DNA of 15,978 nucleotides, from the NCBI GenBank assembly GCA_031550605.1, contig JAVBOK010000046.1, positions 1 through 15,978 on the forward strand, read 5' to 3'. A program made the position numbers and the translations under genes. Source of the DNA: FLUQ01 sp031550605. GTDB lineage: Bacteria; Desulfobacterota; Desulfovibrionia; Desulfovibrionales; Desulfovibrionaceae. The notes under the pieces are model-generated. The model made no database searches. It was not told where the DNA came from and saw nothing but the letters and a program-made list of their open reading frames with translations. This document shows positions 1-7,490 of this stretch, piece after piece; positions within the stretch are counted from its first letter, which is position 1, and every line of letters begins with the position of its first letter.

Positions 1-24
1 ACGCCCGCCTCGGATGTATGTCTT

Positions 25-49
25 ACAATCCCCGCTGGCCGGGGTTTGT
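25..49 (-). terminator. Possible weak terminator hairpin after metC
   Basis: A stem-loop lies about 60 bases past the metC stop: arms at 25-34 and 40-49 pair over 9 of 10 positions (CCCCG against CGGGG, extended by ACAA against TTGT) around a 5-base loop. There is no clear T-tract on the minus strand, only ATTGT, so it is at best a weak or factor-assisted terminator. The rest of bases 1-108 is GC-rich spacer, including a 14-base palindrome at 57-70, with no gene that I can support. Confidence 0.3.
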
Positions 50-108
50 CCCGGAACGCCCCCGGGGGCGGGGGCGGAATTCATCGCCGCCCGCGCCCGC
101 GTAGCCTT

Positions 109-1293
109 TCAGCTTTCCCGCCGCAGCCGGGCGAAGCCCTCATCCAGGTCGCGCTTCAAGTCTTCCGTGTCCTCCAGGCCGATCTGCAGGCGCAGGGTGA
201 AACCGCCGGGGTTCCAAGGGGTCGCGGTCCTGTAGGCGGAGCAGTCAAAGGGCACGATCAGGCTTTCGAACCCGCCCCAGGAAAAGCCCATGCCGAACAG
301 ATCCATGGCGTCCAGCATGGCGGCCAGTGCTTTTTTGCTGAATTTTCCGTCCAGAACGATGGAAAACAACCCCGAAGAACCCGTAAAGTCGCGTTTCCAG
401 CATTCGTGGCCCGGACATTCCGCAAAGGCCGGGTGCAGCACTTTCGCCACCTCGGGCCGCGTCCGCAGCCAGGACGCCATTTCCAGGCCGCGTTTTTCCG
501 CTTCCTTCAGGCGCAGATGCATGGTCCGCAAACCCCGCAGAGCCAGAAAGCAATCTTCCGCGCCGGGCAGCATGGCCATGGCGTCATAGGCCGCCCGCAG
601 GCGCGGCCAGTGCTCCGCATCGGCGGTGACCAGCCCCAGCAGCAGATCGGAATGCCCGCCCAGGTATTTTGTTCCCGCTTCCACCGACAGGTTGCAGCCC
701 CGCTCGTGCGCCCGGAAAAACAGGGGCGTGCCCCAGGTGTTGTCGATGATCGTTGTGATTCCGCGCCGTTTGGCGACAGCCGTGATGGCCGGCACGTCCT
801 GCACTTCAAAGCTCTGCGATCCGGGGGCCTCCAGAAAAATGACGGCGGTTTCGGGCCGGATCAGCGCCTCGATGCCGCCGCCGATCAGGGGGTCGTAATA
901 CGTGGTTTCCACGCCGAAACGCCGCAGCAGGCCGTTGCAGAAATTGCGCGTGGGCCGGTACACGCTGTCGGTGACCAGCAGGTGGTCCCCGCTTTTCAGC
1001 GTCGCCAGCAGGGCCAGCGACAGCGCCCCCAGACCGGACGGGGCCATGACCGTGCCCGCCGCGCCGGAAAGTTCCGTCCAGGCGTTCTCCAGATTGGCGA
1101 TGGTCGGCGTTCCCTGGGTGCCGTAGGCGAAACGGGCGTTCCGAGTCTCAATGTCCGCCATGCGTTTGAACACTACCGTGGACCCCCGGTACACCGGGGC
1201 GTTGACGAATCCTTCCTGCTCTTCCGGGTCGCGGCCCAACAGGGTCAGGCGCGTGCTGTCCCGGTAGCGGGACAAATCGCTGCGTGCTGCCAT
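109..1293 (-). CDS. metC: Cystathionine beta-lyase (PLP-dependent, MetC type)
   Basis: This 394-residue protein belongs to the Cys/Met metabolism PLP-dependent lyases (fold type I) and would cleave cystathionine to homocysteine, pyruvate and ammonia in the cytoplasm. The PLP lysine is K209 in the motif EAGTKYLGGHSD. D184 in TIIDNTW fits the residue that pairs with the pyridine nitrogen, and Y57 (FAYGTQGTPT) and Y112 match the conserved active-site tyrosines. The C-terminal RLQIGLEDTEDL is typical of the family, and length is normal. The tyrosine pattern and overall resemblance favour MetC over cystathionine gamma-synthase, though a side activity on cystathionine or cysteine cannot be excluded. 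The start is set by AAGGAG at 1299-1304, which overlaps the stop codon of kup 9 bases upstream, so the gene is the last of a three-gene operon and is probably translationally coupled. Confidence 0.92.
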   Translation of the reverse strand: MAARSDLSRYRDSTRLTLLGRDPEEQEGFVNAPVYRGSTVVFKRMADIETRNARFAYGTQGTPTIANLENAWTELSGAAGTVMAPSGLGALSLALLATLKSGDHLLVTDSVYRPTRNFCNGLLRRFGVETTYYDPLIGGGIEALIRPETAVIFLEAPGSQSFEVQDVPAITAVAKRRGITTIIDNTWGTPLFFRAHERGCNLSVEAGTKYLGGHSDLLLGLVTADAEHWPRLRAAYDAMAMLPGAEDCFLALRGLRTMHLRLKEAEKRGLEMASWLRTRPEVAKVLHPAFAECPGHECWKRDFTGSSGLFSIVLDGKFSKKALAAMLDAMDLFGMGFSWGGFESLIVPFDCSAYRTATPWNPGGFTLRLQIGLEDTEDLKRDLDEGFARLRRES

Positions 1294-1302
1294 TTTCTCT
1301 CC

Positions 1303-3198
1303 TTATATCGACAGATGTGTGCCTATCTCCACTACCCTGGATTCTGGAATGCCGAAAAAAGTGGAGGCGTTCCAGGCGTTGCGGCTCAAAAAGATGAACA
1401 ACCCCCGCCGCCACGGATGCATGGCGGGTTTGTCCGCCCCGGTCAGGATGGTTTCCCGGCCGAGATAAAAGGTGCAGTCGTACAACGGGAGAAACATGGC
1501 CGTGTCCCTGGTGCGTTCCGCGATCTCGGCCATATCCGGCTGCTGCATGTACCCGTAGGAAACGACCATGCGGTACAGGCCCACATCCCTGTCTCCGTCG
1601 TCCAGATGAAGGCGCCTGCCGGGCGGCACGTAGGGCGCGTTGGCGGTCTTGATGGTCAAAAGGACAATGATTTCCGGCACGGTGTGGATCAGGGCGGCGG
1701 ACCGGGCGAGGGGCATGGGCATCAGCTTCTGGTTCATGGTCATGTACACGCCGATGCCGGGGCTTCTGACGGTCTTTTCCGCCCGCAGGATGTCCAGAAA
1801 AACCGCCAACGGCATGCTCATTTCTTCAAAGCGCTCGGCCAGGCGGGCCCGGCCCTTCTTCCAGGTGGTCATCACGGTTATCAGGATGACGGATCCGAGC
1901 AGCGGCAGCCAGCCTCCATCCATGACCTTGATCAGGTTGGCGCCCAGAAAGGGCAGGTCAAAGGCAAGAAACAGAACCAGAAGCGGCGCGGCCCGCCACA
2001 AGGGCCATTTCCACACGTGGCGGATTACGGCGAAATACAGAACGCTCGTCATGCCCATGGCCCCGGTGACCGCCAGGCCGTAGGCCGCCGCCAACCCGCT
2101 GGAGCTTTCGAAAATCAGGACCAGGGCCAGGCAGGCAACCATCAGCAGAGTGTTCACCGTGGGCAGATACACCTGCCCGCGCGAGGCAAAGGACGTGTGC
2201 ACCACCTGCATGCGCGGCAGAAAACCCAGTTGCATGGCCTGCTGGGTCAGGGAATAAACCCCGGTGATCAGGGCCTGGGACGCGATGACCGTGGCCAGCG
2301 TCGCCAGCGCCAGCATGGGGTACAGCAGAATCTCCGGCACGGCCTGGTAAAAGGGGTTGTGCGCGGCCTCCGGATTGTTCAGGATCAAGGCCCCCTGCCC
2401 CAGATAATTGAGCAGCAGGGACGGACAGACCAGAAAGAACCAGCCGTTCTTGATGGGGCCGCGGCTGAAATGCCCCAGATCCGCGTACAGCGCTTCCCCG
2501 CCGGTGATGCACAGCACCACCGTGCCCAGCACCACGATGCCGTGAATGTGGTTGGCCTTGAAATACGCCAGGGCGTAATGCGGGCTCATGGAAAAGAGAA
2601 TTCCGGGATGGGCGGCGATATTGATGACGCCGATCGCCGCCAGGGCCGCGAACCATACCAGCATGACCGGGCCGAACACGCCGCCGATGCGGGCGGTGCC
2701 GTATTTTTGCATCAGAAACAGCCCCAGCAGAATGACGCAGGTCACGGGCACCACCATGCGCATGGCGGCCGGGGCGGCCACGCTCAACCCCTCCACGGCG
2801 GACAGCACGGATATGGCCGGGGTGATGATGCCGTCGCTGTACAGCAGGGCCGCGCTGCCCAGAGCCAGAAAGGGCAGGAGGCTGAAAAACCGGCTCCGCG
2901 GCGAGTTTCCTATGGCGTTGCGCAAAATCGCCAGCAGGGCGAAAGTGCCGCCTTCCCCGTGGTCGTCCGCCCTGGTGACGAAGCACACGTACTTTATGGT
3001 GATGACCACCACAAGGCTCCAGAAAATAAGGGACAGCACGCCCATGACGTTGGTCTGGTTCACGGCGATGGCATGGGCGCCGTGAAAGCATTCTCGCAAC
3101 GCGTACAACGGGCTGGTGCCGATGTCGCCGTACACAACGCCCAGAGCTGTGATGACCAGGGCGGCCGCGCCCGGTTTCGCCTTTTTCACATCCGCCAT
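1303..3198 (-). CDS. kup: KUP-family potassium uptake transporter
   Basis: This is an inner-membrane K+ uptake protein, probably coupled to protons, of about 631 residues, the usual KUP length. The N-terminus carries the signature GVVYGDIGTSPLY (residues 20-32), followed by DHGEGGTFALL and LYSDGIITPAISVLSAVEG, all hallmark KUP segments. About twelve hydrophobic segments fill the first two thirds, and a soluble tail ends in IPESRVVEIGTHLSI, close to the E. coli Kup C-terminus. Two starts are possible. A GTG at 3207 overlaps the stop of the preceding gene as GTGA, giving 634 residues. The ATG at 3198 has GGTGGAG about 8 bases upstream, and I prefer it. It sits between the SDR gene and metC with 5- and 9-base gaps, so all three are surely cotranscribed, although no functional link is obvious. 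Confidence 0.95.
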   Translation of the reverse strand: MADVKKAKPGAAALVITALGVVYGDIGTSPLYALRECFHGAHAIAVNQTNVMGVLSLIFWSLVVVITIKYVCFVTRADDHGEGGTFALLAILRNAIGNSPRSRFFSLLPFLALGSAALLYSDGIITPAISVLSAVEGLSVAAPAAMRMVVPVTCVILLGLFLMQKYGTARIGGVFGPVMLVWFAALAAIGVINIAAHPGILFSMSPHYALAYFKANHIHGIVVLGTVVLCITGGEALYADLGHFSRGPIKNGWFFLVCPSLLLNYLGQGALILNNPEAAHNPFYQAVPEILLYPMLALATLATVIASQALITGVYSLTQQAMQLGFLPRMQVVHTSFASRGQVYLPTVNTLLMVACLALVLIFESSSGLAAAYGLAVTGAMGMTSVLYFAVIRHVWKWPLWRAAPLLVLFLAFDLPFLGANLIKVMDGGWLPLLGSVILITVMTTWKKGRARLAERFEEMSMPLAVFLDILRAEKTVRSPGIGVYMTMNQKLMPMPLARSAALIHTVPEIIVLLTIKTANAPYVPPGRRLHLDDGDRDVGLYRMVVSYGYMQQPDMAEIAERTRDTAMFLPLYDCTFYLGRETILTGADKPAMHPWRRGLFIFLSRNAWNASTFFGIPESRVVEIGTHLSI

Positions 3199-3203
3199 AC
3201 GGA

Positions 3204-4730
3204 TCACTCCACCTCGGTCAGCGCGAACCGGATCCGTTCCGGTCCCCTGATCACCGGTTTGCCGATACGGTCGGCAATGGCGCGCAGCATGCCGGTGAAC
3301 ACGAGGCGGTGCAGGGGGGTCACCGCGTGCCAGTATGCCCGGCCCGGCAGGCCCCGGGGCCTGAAATACAGACTGAGCACCAGTTCCGTGCCGGGCTGGC
3401 CCGGTTCCCCGCCGTCGCGGGGATTAAGCAGAAGATCCAGCAGCCCTTCGCCGGGCAGCCGCATTTCCGTGAGCAGCAACAGGCGTTTGCCGGGTTTGAT
3501 GTCCAACACCCGCCAGAAATCCAGTCCGTCGCCCACGTACAGTTCTTCCGAACTGCGCCGGCCGCGCTGCGCGCCGGGGCCGCCCATCAGCTTGTCCATC
3601 AGCCCGCGCAGCCGCCAGAGGGCGTTTTTGCTGTACCAGCCGGTAACGCCGCCGATATGGACGATGGGCTGCCAGACTTCCTCGGGGGTCGCGTCCAGGC
3701 GGACGGCGTAGGCGTCGTTGTACACCGTGCCGCCGGCGTAGCGCGCGTCCCCGCGCAGCACCCATTCGGGCACGGAAGGCATCCCCGCGTCAAACCAGCT
3801 GCTTTTCACCGACTGGTGGCGCAGATGCCCCAAAGCCCGCTCAAAAGCCGTGCGGATGGGGGTCAGATCCTGGGGGATGATCTCCCGGATGCGGGAATCC
3901 CGGCAGATGACCTCGTTGCGCATGCCTTCCATCAACGGCAGGGCCAGGGCCTCCGGAATGGGCGTGACCAGACTGATCCAGCGGGCCGACAGCGACAGCG
4001 GCAGCCAGGGAAAGGGGACAAGCAGCCGCTTTTTCAGACCGGCCACCTCCGCGTACAGCCGGATCAGGTCGTTGTAGCTGAGAATATCCGGCCCGCCGAT
4101 GTCGTAGCTTTCGTTTGCCGTCTCGGGACGTTCGAGCACCCCGACAAGGTATCCCATGGTGTCGGTAATGGATATGGGCTGCGTGCGCACGGACGCCCAT
4201 TTGGGCGTGATCATCACGGGCAGCCGTTCCACCAGCCAGCGCAGCATCTCGAAAGAGGCGGACCCCGCGCCGATGATCTGGGCCGCGCGCAGCGTGGTCA
4301 GGGGCACGCCGGCAAGGGACAGGATTTCCGCCACTTCCGCGCGGGAACGCAAATGTTCGGAAAGATCGGGATCGTCGGGAAAAAGGCCGGACAGATAAAT
4401 GATCCGCCGCACGGACGATCCCCGAAGCGCCCGGACCATGGTGTATGCGGCCCGCCTGTCCGCGCCGGCAAAATCCGTATGGCGCGCCTCCATGCAGTGG
4501 ACCAGATAATAGGCCGCGCCGCACCCGGCCACGGCGCGCCGCGCGCTGTCCGGGTCGTGCATGTCGCCCTGGACCACATCCAGGCGTTCATGCCCGCCCC
4601 AGGGCCGGGAACGCACCTTGCGTTCGCTGCGGGAGAACGCCCGCACCCGGTATCCCTTCTGCAGCAGCAGGGGGACCAGACGGCCGCCCACATACCCGGT
4701 CGCCCCCGCCACCAGTATATGTTCCTGCAT
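3204..4730 (-). CDS. SDR family NAD(P)-binding protein with C-terminal DUF2867 domain (YbjT-like)
   Basis: This 508-residue protein has two parts. The N-terminal half is an atypical short-chain dehydrogenase/NmrA-type Rossmann domain. Its dinucleotide motif GATGYVG is at residues 9-15, followed by GDMHD and a YLVHCM strand, with no obvious canonical YxxxK pair. The C-terminal part, from about residue 330, resembles DUF2867, a polyketide-cyclase/START-like fold (VYNDAYAVRLDATPEEVWQPI, then a run of beta strands). E. coli YbjT has the same arrangement, and its substrate is unknown. A longer frame opens at 4799, but the ATG at 4730 is preceded by GGGGAGG at an ideal distance and begins directly before the Rossmann strand, so I chose it. 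It is the first gene of the SDR-kup-metC operon. A role in quinone, lipid or redox metabolism would be a guess. Confidence 0.85.
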   Translation of the reverse strand: MQEHILVAGATGYVGGRLVPLLLQKGYRVRAFSRSERKVRSRPWGGHERLDVVQGDMHDPDSARRAVAGCGAAYYLVHCMEARHTDFAGADRRAAYTMVRALRGSSVRRIIYLSGLFPDDPDLSEHLRSRAEVAEILSLAGVPLTTLRAAQIIGAGSASFEMLRWLVERLPVMITPKWASVRTQPISITDTMGYLVGVLERPETANESYDIGGPDILSYNDLIRLYAEVAGLKKRLLVPFPWLPLSLSARWISLVTPIPEALALPLMEGMRNEVICRDSRIREIIPQDLTPIRTAFERALGHLRHQSVKSSWFDAGMPSVPEWVLRGDARYAGGTVYNDAYAVRLDATPEEVWQPIVHIGGVTGWYSKNALWRLRGLMDKLMGGPGAQRGRRSSEELYVGDGLDFWRVLDIKPGKRLLLLTEMRLPGEGLLDLLLNPRDGGEPGQPGTELVLSLYFRPRGLPGRAYWHAVTPLHRLVFTGMLRAIADRIGKPVIRGPERIRFALTEVE

Positions 4731-4769
4731 GCAATCCTCCCCGCGGCAGTCAGTGAGCTTCCGGCATAT

Positions 4770-4799
4770 TCTGTACTCCGCTTCCTTGCCGGTCGTCAA
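4770..4799 (-). promoter_or_regulatory. Candidate sigma70-type promoter of the SDR-kup-metC operon
   Basis: On the minus strand a TTGACG -35 box (4794-4799, five of six consensus bases) is followed after 18 bases by TACAGA (4770-4775, three of six). Transcription would begin near 4762, giving a leader of about 30 bases before the ATG at 4730. The -35 is good and the -10 weak, so the call is tentative. Confidence 0.4.
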
Positions 4800-5040
4800 A
4801 TCGGCCCCATGCCCGGGCAGGGCGAGCGCATCGCATTGCCGTGGAGCCGTGAGGGCGCGGCCCTTTGCGCCGGCGATATCCGGCGGATTCTTCAGGAGCC
4901 ATCAGCCCCGCAAAGCCGCTGCAGCAAAAAAATCCCGATGCGCTGGCCCTGCGTGCCCGGAACGGACATACCGGCATTGAAACCGGGCAGTCCCGGCAGC
5001 CGACGCGCATGCCCGCGGCGGAGCCGTTCTGCTCCGCAGG

Positions 5041-5089
5041 AAAAAACGGCGCGGGCACAAAGAATGCCGCCTTTTGCCGGCGCCCGCGC
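5041..5089 (-). terminator. Intrinsic terminator of the DAACS symporter gene
   Basis: Read on the minus strand, GCGCGGGC (5082-5089) pairs perfectly with GCCCGCGC (5049-5056). The 25-base loop can form its own short GCCG/CGGC stem, and the structure is followed after two bases by six T residues (5041-5046). Stem, GC content and T-tract fit a Rho-independent terminator about 60 bases past the symporter stop. Confidence 0.75.
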
Positions 5090-5096
5090 AATGCTG

Positions 5097-5129
5097 CCGG
5101 CGGATACCCGCCACACCGGGATCCGCCGG
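5097..5129 (-). repeat. Strong inverted repeat directly after the symporter stop
   Basis: CCGGCGGAT at 5097-5105 and ATCCGCCGG at 5121-5129 form a perfect 9-bp stem. Inside it CCCG (5107-5110) pairs with CGGG (5117-5120), leaving one bulged base and a 6-base loop. It lies 22 bases past the symporter stop and immediately before the T-tract terminator. With no T-tract of its own it may act as a transcript-end stabiliser or an auxiliary terminator. Confidence 0.6.
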
Positions 5130-5151
5130 AGCTTGTCACAATGAAAAGGTT

Positions 5152-6438
5152 TCAGTCCGCGGTGCCCGCAACGACGTCGGGCTGCGCGTCTTTCTGCTCG
5201 CTCGCCGCCTCGGGGACATAGCCCTCATCCCAGACCTTGCGGTCAAGGGTCCCTTCCTTGTCGCTGACGAATATGGCCGTCACCATGTCGCCCATGATGT
5301 TCATCGTGGTGGATCCGGCGTCCACCAGGGTGTACGACGCGAGGATCATGCCGAAGGCTTCGGTGGGCAGGCCGAACTGCGCCAGAATCATCAGGGTGAA
5401 GATGGAGCCGCCGGCGGGAATGCCCGCCGTGCCGATGGCGGAAATCAGGGCAAGGCCGACGATGGTGACGAGCTCGGCCGGGGTGAACGTAAACCCATAG
5501 ACCTGGGCGGAAAAGAGCACGCAGGCCGTGACGTTGATGGCCGTTCCGTTCTGGTTGACGGTGGCGCCAAAGGGGAAGGCGAAACGTCCCACGCGGCCGG
5601 GCACGCCGAGGTGGCTTTCGCCTATGCGCAGTTCGATGGGCAGGGCCGCGGCGCTGGAACACGTGGAAAAGGCCGTGATGGTGGCTTCGCGTGACCTGGA
5701 GATGAATTTGAAAAGGTTTATTCTGCACATGGCGAGCATGATGCCGTAAACGACAACAATCTGCGTGATGAAGCCGAGATAGTCGGTCAGCAGGAACTTG
5801 CCGAGAGTCGAAATGATGCCGATGCCGTATTTTCCGGACATGGCCGCCATCAGGGCGAAGACCCCGAACGGAGCGTACTTGAGGCAGTACTGGATCATTT
5901 GCAGAATGGACGCCTCAAGGGTCGAAAGGACATTGACCACGGGTCTTTTCTTCTCGCCCAGCGCGGCAAGCGATACGCCGAACAGGACGCTGAAGAAAAT
6001 GATGGACACCAGCTGGGCTTTGGCCAGCGAATCGACGATGTTCACCGGGATGATGGCAAGCAGGGTATCGGTAAACGACGGCGCAGCCCGCTTGACGGCC
6101 TGCGCGGTGATGTTGGTGAAGCCGACGCCGGGCTGAATGATCGAGGTGTATCCGACACTGATGACCGACGCGATGACGGTCGTGACGCAGTATACGCCAA
6201 AAATTTTGGCGCCTGTTCTGCCGAGCTTTTTGAGATCGTCGACATCCGCAACGCTTAGGGTGATGGACACGAAGATGACCGGCACCATGGTCATCTTCAG
6301 CAAGTTGACGAAGGCCGTGCCGAAGGGTTGAAGAACCGCAATGTCCGACCCGATGAATGAACCGGCAATCACGCCAAGAACCATGCCGATAAGCATTTTT
6401 GCCGAGAGGCTGAGCTTCTTCTTTTGTTCCGCGGTCAT
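5152..6438 (-). CDS. Dicarboxylate/amino acid:cation symporter (DAACS, GltP/DctA/SstT superfamily)
   Basis: This 428-residue inner-membrane protein has the glutamate-transporter fold: hydrophobic N-terminal scaffold segments, the serine-rich HP1 tip STCSSAAALP (258-267), TM7 FPFGATVNQNGTA (288-300), HP2 AGIPAGGS (338-345) and TM8 VDAGSTTMNIMGD (372-384). It should import an amino acid or dicarboxylate with Na+ or H+. The TM7 signature NMDGT is NQNGT here. Aligned with GltPh, the TM8 arginine R397 that binds an acidic side chain is S376, while D394, N401 and D405 are kept as D373, N380 and D384. This argues against glutamate/aspartate and for a neutral or unusual substrate. The start ATG follows GAGG by 5 bases. 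The gene stands alone, with a terminator downstream and a long leader upstream. Substrate is not assignable. Confidence 0.9.
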   Translation of the reverse strand: MTAEQKKKLSLSAKMLIGMVLGVIAGSFIGSDIAVLQPFGTAFVNLLKMTMVPVIFVSITLSVADVDDLKKLGRTGAKIFGVYCVTTVIASVISVGYTSIIQPGVGFTNITAQAVKRAAPSFTDTLLAIIPVNIVDSLAKAQLVSIIFFSVLFGVSLAALGEKKRPVVNVLSTLEASILQMIQYCLKYAPFGVFALMAAMSGKYGIGIISTLGKFLLTDYLGFITQIVVVYGIMLAMCRINLFKFISRSREATITAFSTCSSAAALPIELRIGESHLGVPGRVGRFAFPFGATVNQNGTAINVTACVLFSAQVYGFTFTPAELVTIVGLALISAIGTAGIPAGGSIFTLMILAQFGLPTEAFGMILASYTLVDAGSTTMNIMGDMVTAIFVSDKEGTLDRKVWDEGYVPEAASEQKDAQPDVVAGTAD

Positions 6439-6493
6439 AGTGTCCTCGTGCTTTAGGTTGCAGTAATACTGTGACGCCGTATCTCCTCGGGAC

Positions 6494-6526
6494 GCCGCCG
6501 TCCGGCTGAATCAGCCGGACGGCGGC
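6494..6526 (-). promoter_or_regulatory. Long perfect hairpin in the symporter upstream region
   Basis: GCCGCCGTCCGGCTGA at 6494-6509 is exactly complementary to 6511-6526. In practice this gives a 14-bp GC-rich stem with a 5-base loop, 56-88 bases upstream of the symporter ATG. A TAAAAT hexamer at 6531-6536 (minus strand) could be a -10 box that would put the hairpin at the very 5' end of the mRNA, but no good -35 is visible. No T-tract follows on the minus strand, and the plus strand has only ATTTT with no gene upstream to terminate. The inverted repeat is certain and its role is not. Confidence 0.55.
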
Positions 6527-6775
6527 CCTCATTTTACACAAACCGGCATGCGCAAGGGCCGCGGCCTTGTATGTTTCACCACTCTCGGACTGATCTTCTT
6601 ATTCCTTCGATCTGCGGAGTGTCAATACGTTGACTGGCGGCCTGTCCCCGGCAGGCCGGACGCGGGAAAAGGAGGGCGTTCCGGCAAAAGCGGCCCCGGA
6701 GCGGCGCCGGGGATGCCGTGAAAAAAAAGGGCGTACCGGGGGGGCAGGCCGTCTTTGCCCCGCGCCGGCGGGAAT

Positions 6776-6804
6776 TGGACATCCCCGCTCTTTTTTCCTA
6801 ATCT
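6776..6804 (+). promoter_or_regulatory. Weak candidate promoter of the GNAT gene
   Basis: TGGACA (6776-6781, five of six -35 bases) is followed after exactly 17 bases by TAATCT (6799-6804, three of six -10 bases). It lies about 85 bases before the start codon. A 5-bp stem followed by a T-run (6768-6797) overlaps it, which makes the reading uncertain. Confidence 0.3.
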
Positions 6805-6890
6805 GGCCGGAAGTGAAAAAATCCATGCCCCGCCAATGGCGCCGGCAGAAATCGAACGCTTTGACCACGTTTGCCCGGGGAGCAACCGCC

Positions 6891-7490
6891 ATGACCATGC
6901 GCATCAGATTGGCGCAGGAAACGGATGCCGCGGCCATCGCCCGCATCTATGCGCCGTATGTGACGGATACGCCGGCCAGTTTCGAAATCGCGCCGCCGCA
7001 AGCGGAAGACATGGCCCGGCGCATCCGCGCCGTCGGCGCCGCCTTCCCTTTTCTGGTCGCGGTGGCGGCGGAAGAGGTCGCGGGATACGCCTACGCATCC
7101 AGGCATATGGAACGGGCCGCGTATCAGTGGAACGCCGTTTTGTCCGTATACGTCGCCGGCGCTTTTCAACGCCGCGGCATCGGGTCCTCCCTGTGCGAAA
7201 CCCTGATCGGCATCCTGCGGCTGCAGGGAATGCACAACGCGTACGGCAATGTGACCCTGCCCAACCCCGGCAGCGAAGGCCTGCTGCGCAACCTGGGCTT
7301 CCGCCCGCTGGGCGTTTTTACGAAAACGGGCTATAAATGCGGGCAGTGGCACGATGTGGGCTGGTTTGAAAAACGCATCGGGCCGTGCGCCGTCGACCCG
7401 CCGCCGCCCCTGGACATGGGCCGGACGGACGCGGCGGCCGTCCGGCGCGCGCTGGACGCGGGTTCGGCCGCATTGAACAGATCCCGCTGA
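6891..7490 (+). CDS. GNAT family N-acetyltransferase (phosphinothricin/MnaT-like)
   Basis: This 199-residue cytoplasmic protein is an acetyl-CoA-dependent N-acetyltransferase of the phosphinothricin/methionine-sulfoximine acetyltransferase group. The N-terminus (IRLAQETDAAAIARIYAPYV, residues 5-24) and residues 30-46 match that group. The acetyl-CoA loop is Q93-R-R-G-I-G98 after the strand SVYV, and GYKCGQWHDVGWFEKRI (147-163) is its typical end. In the usual segment WTVExSVYV the glutamate is replaced: here it reads WNAVLSVYV, with V83 at the glutamate position. About 36 residues beyond the domain form a Pro/Ala-rich tail (164-199) not usual for the family. The ATG at 6891 has GGGGAG 8 bases upstream, and a second ATG lies at 6897. 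The natural substrate is not readable from sequence. Confidence 0.85.
   Translation: MTMRIRLAQETDAAAIARIYAPYVTDTPASFEIAPPQAEDMARRIRAVGAAFPFLVAVAAEEVAGYAYASRHMERAAYQWNAVLSVYVAGAFQRRGIGSSLCETLIGILRLQGMHNAYGNVTLPNPGSEGLLRNLGFRPLGVFTKTGYKCGQWHDVGWFEKRIGPCAVDPPPPLDMGRTDAAAVRRALDAGSAALNRSR

Larger units (their letters stand above)
4731..5151. other. 421-base gene-free spacer
   Basis: No coding region is supportable here. Frames open on both strands but are arginine- and alanine-rich, lack ribosome binding sites and recognisable motifs, and contradict one another. The left end holds the promoter and ribosome binding site of the SDR-kup-metC operon. The right end holds the two hairpins that follow the symporter gene. 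A further 7-bp hairpin (arms 5018-5024 and 5031-5037) lies between, with its A/T tract on the wrong side for a terminator on either strand. Confidence 0.7.
6439..6890. other. 452-base spacer between divergent genes
   Basis: No gene is supportable. It contains the symporter leader with a long hairpin (6494-6526), a small palindrome CAGTA-A-TACTG (6461-6471), and the candidate promoter of the acetyltransferase gene near its right end. The acetyltransferase frame stays open back to 6630, but that stretch is low-complexity (Arg, Gly, Pro, Lys), lies outside the GNAT domain and has no recognisable motif. Confidence 0.7.

Noticed and set aside
46..3711. A 1221-codon open frame on the plus strand opposite metC, kup and the SDR gene
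   Set aside because: It is an antisense shadow in GC-rich DNA. The opposite strand carries three clearly recognisable proteins, and this frame is Gln/His/Arg/Gly-rich with no family motif or ribosome binding site. Its length is notable but explained by codon bias.
5018..5046. A 7-bp hairpin followed by a run of A residues
   Set aside because: In the plus direction it is followed by A, and in the minus direction the T-run precedes it, so it is not a terminator on either strand. The T-run belongs to the adjacent minus-strand terminator.
6768..6797. A short GCGGG/CCCGC stem followed by TCTTTTTT on the plus strand
   Set aside because: The stem is only 5 bp with an 11-base loop, and no plus-strand gene lies upstream, so a terminator is unlikely.
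6630..6890. An N-terminal extension of the acetyltransferase frame
   Set aside because: The extra residues are low-complexity and outside the GNAT fold. The ATG at 6891 has a proper ribosome binding site and starts where the family starts.
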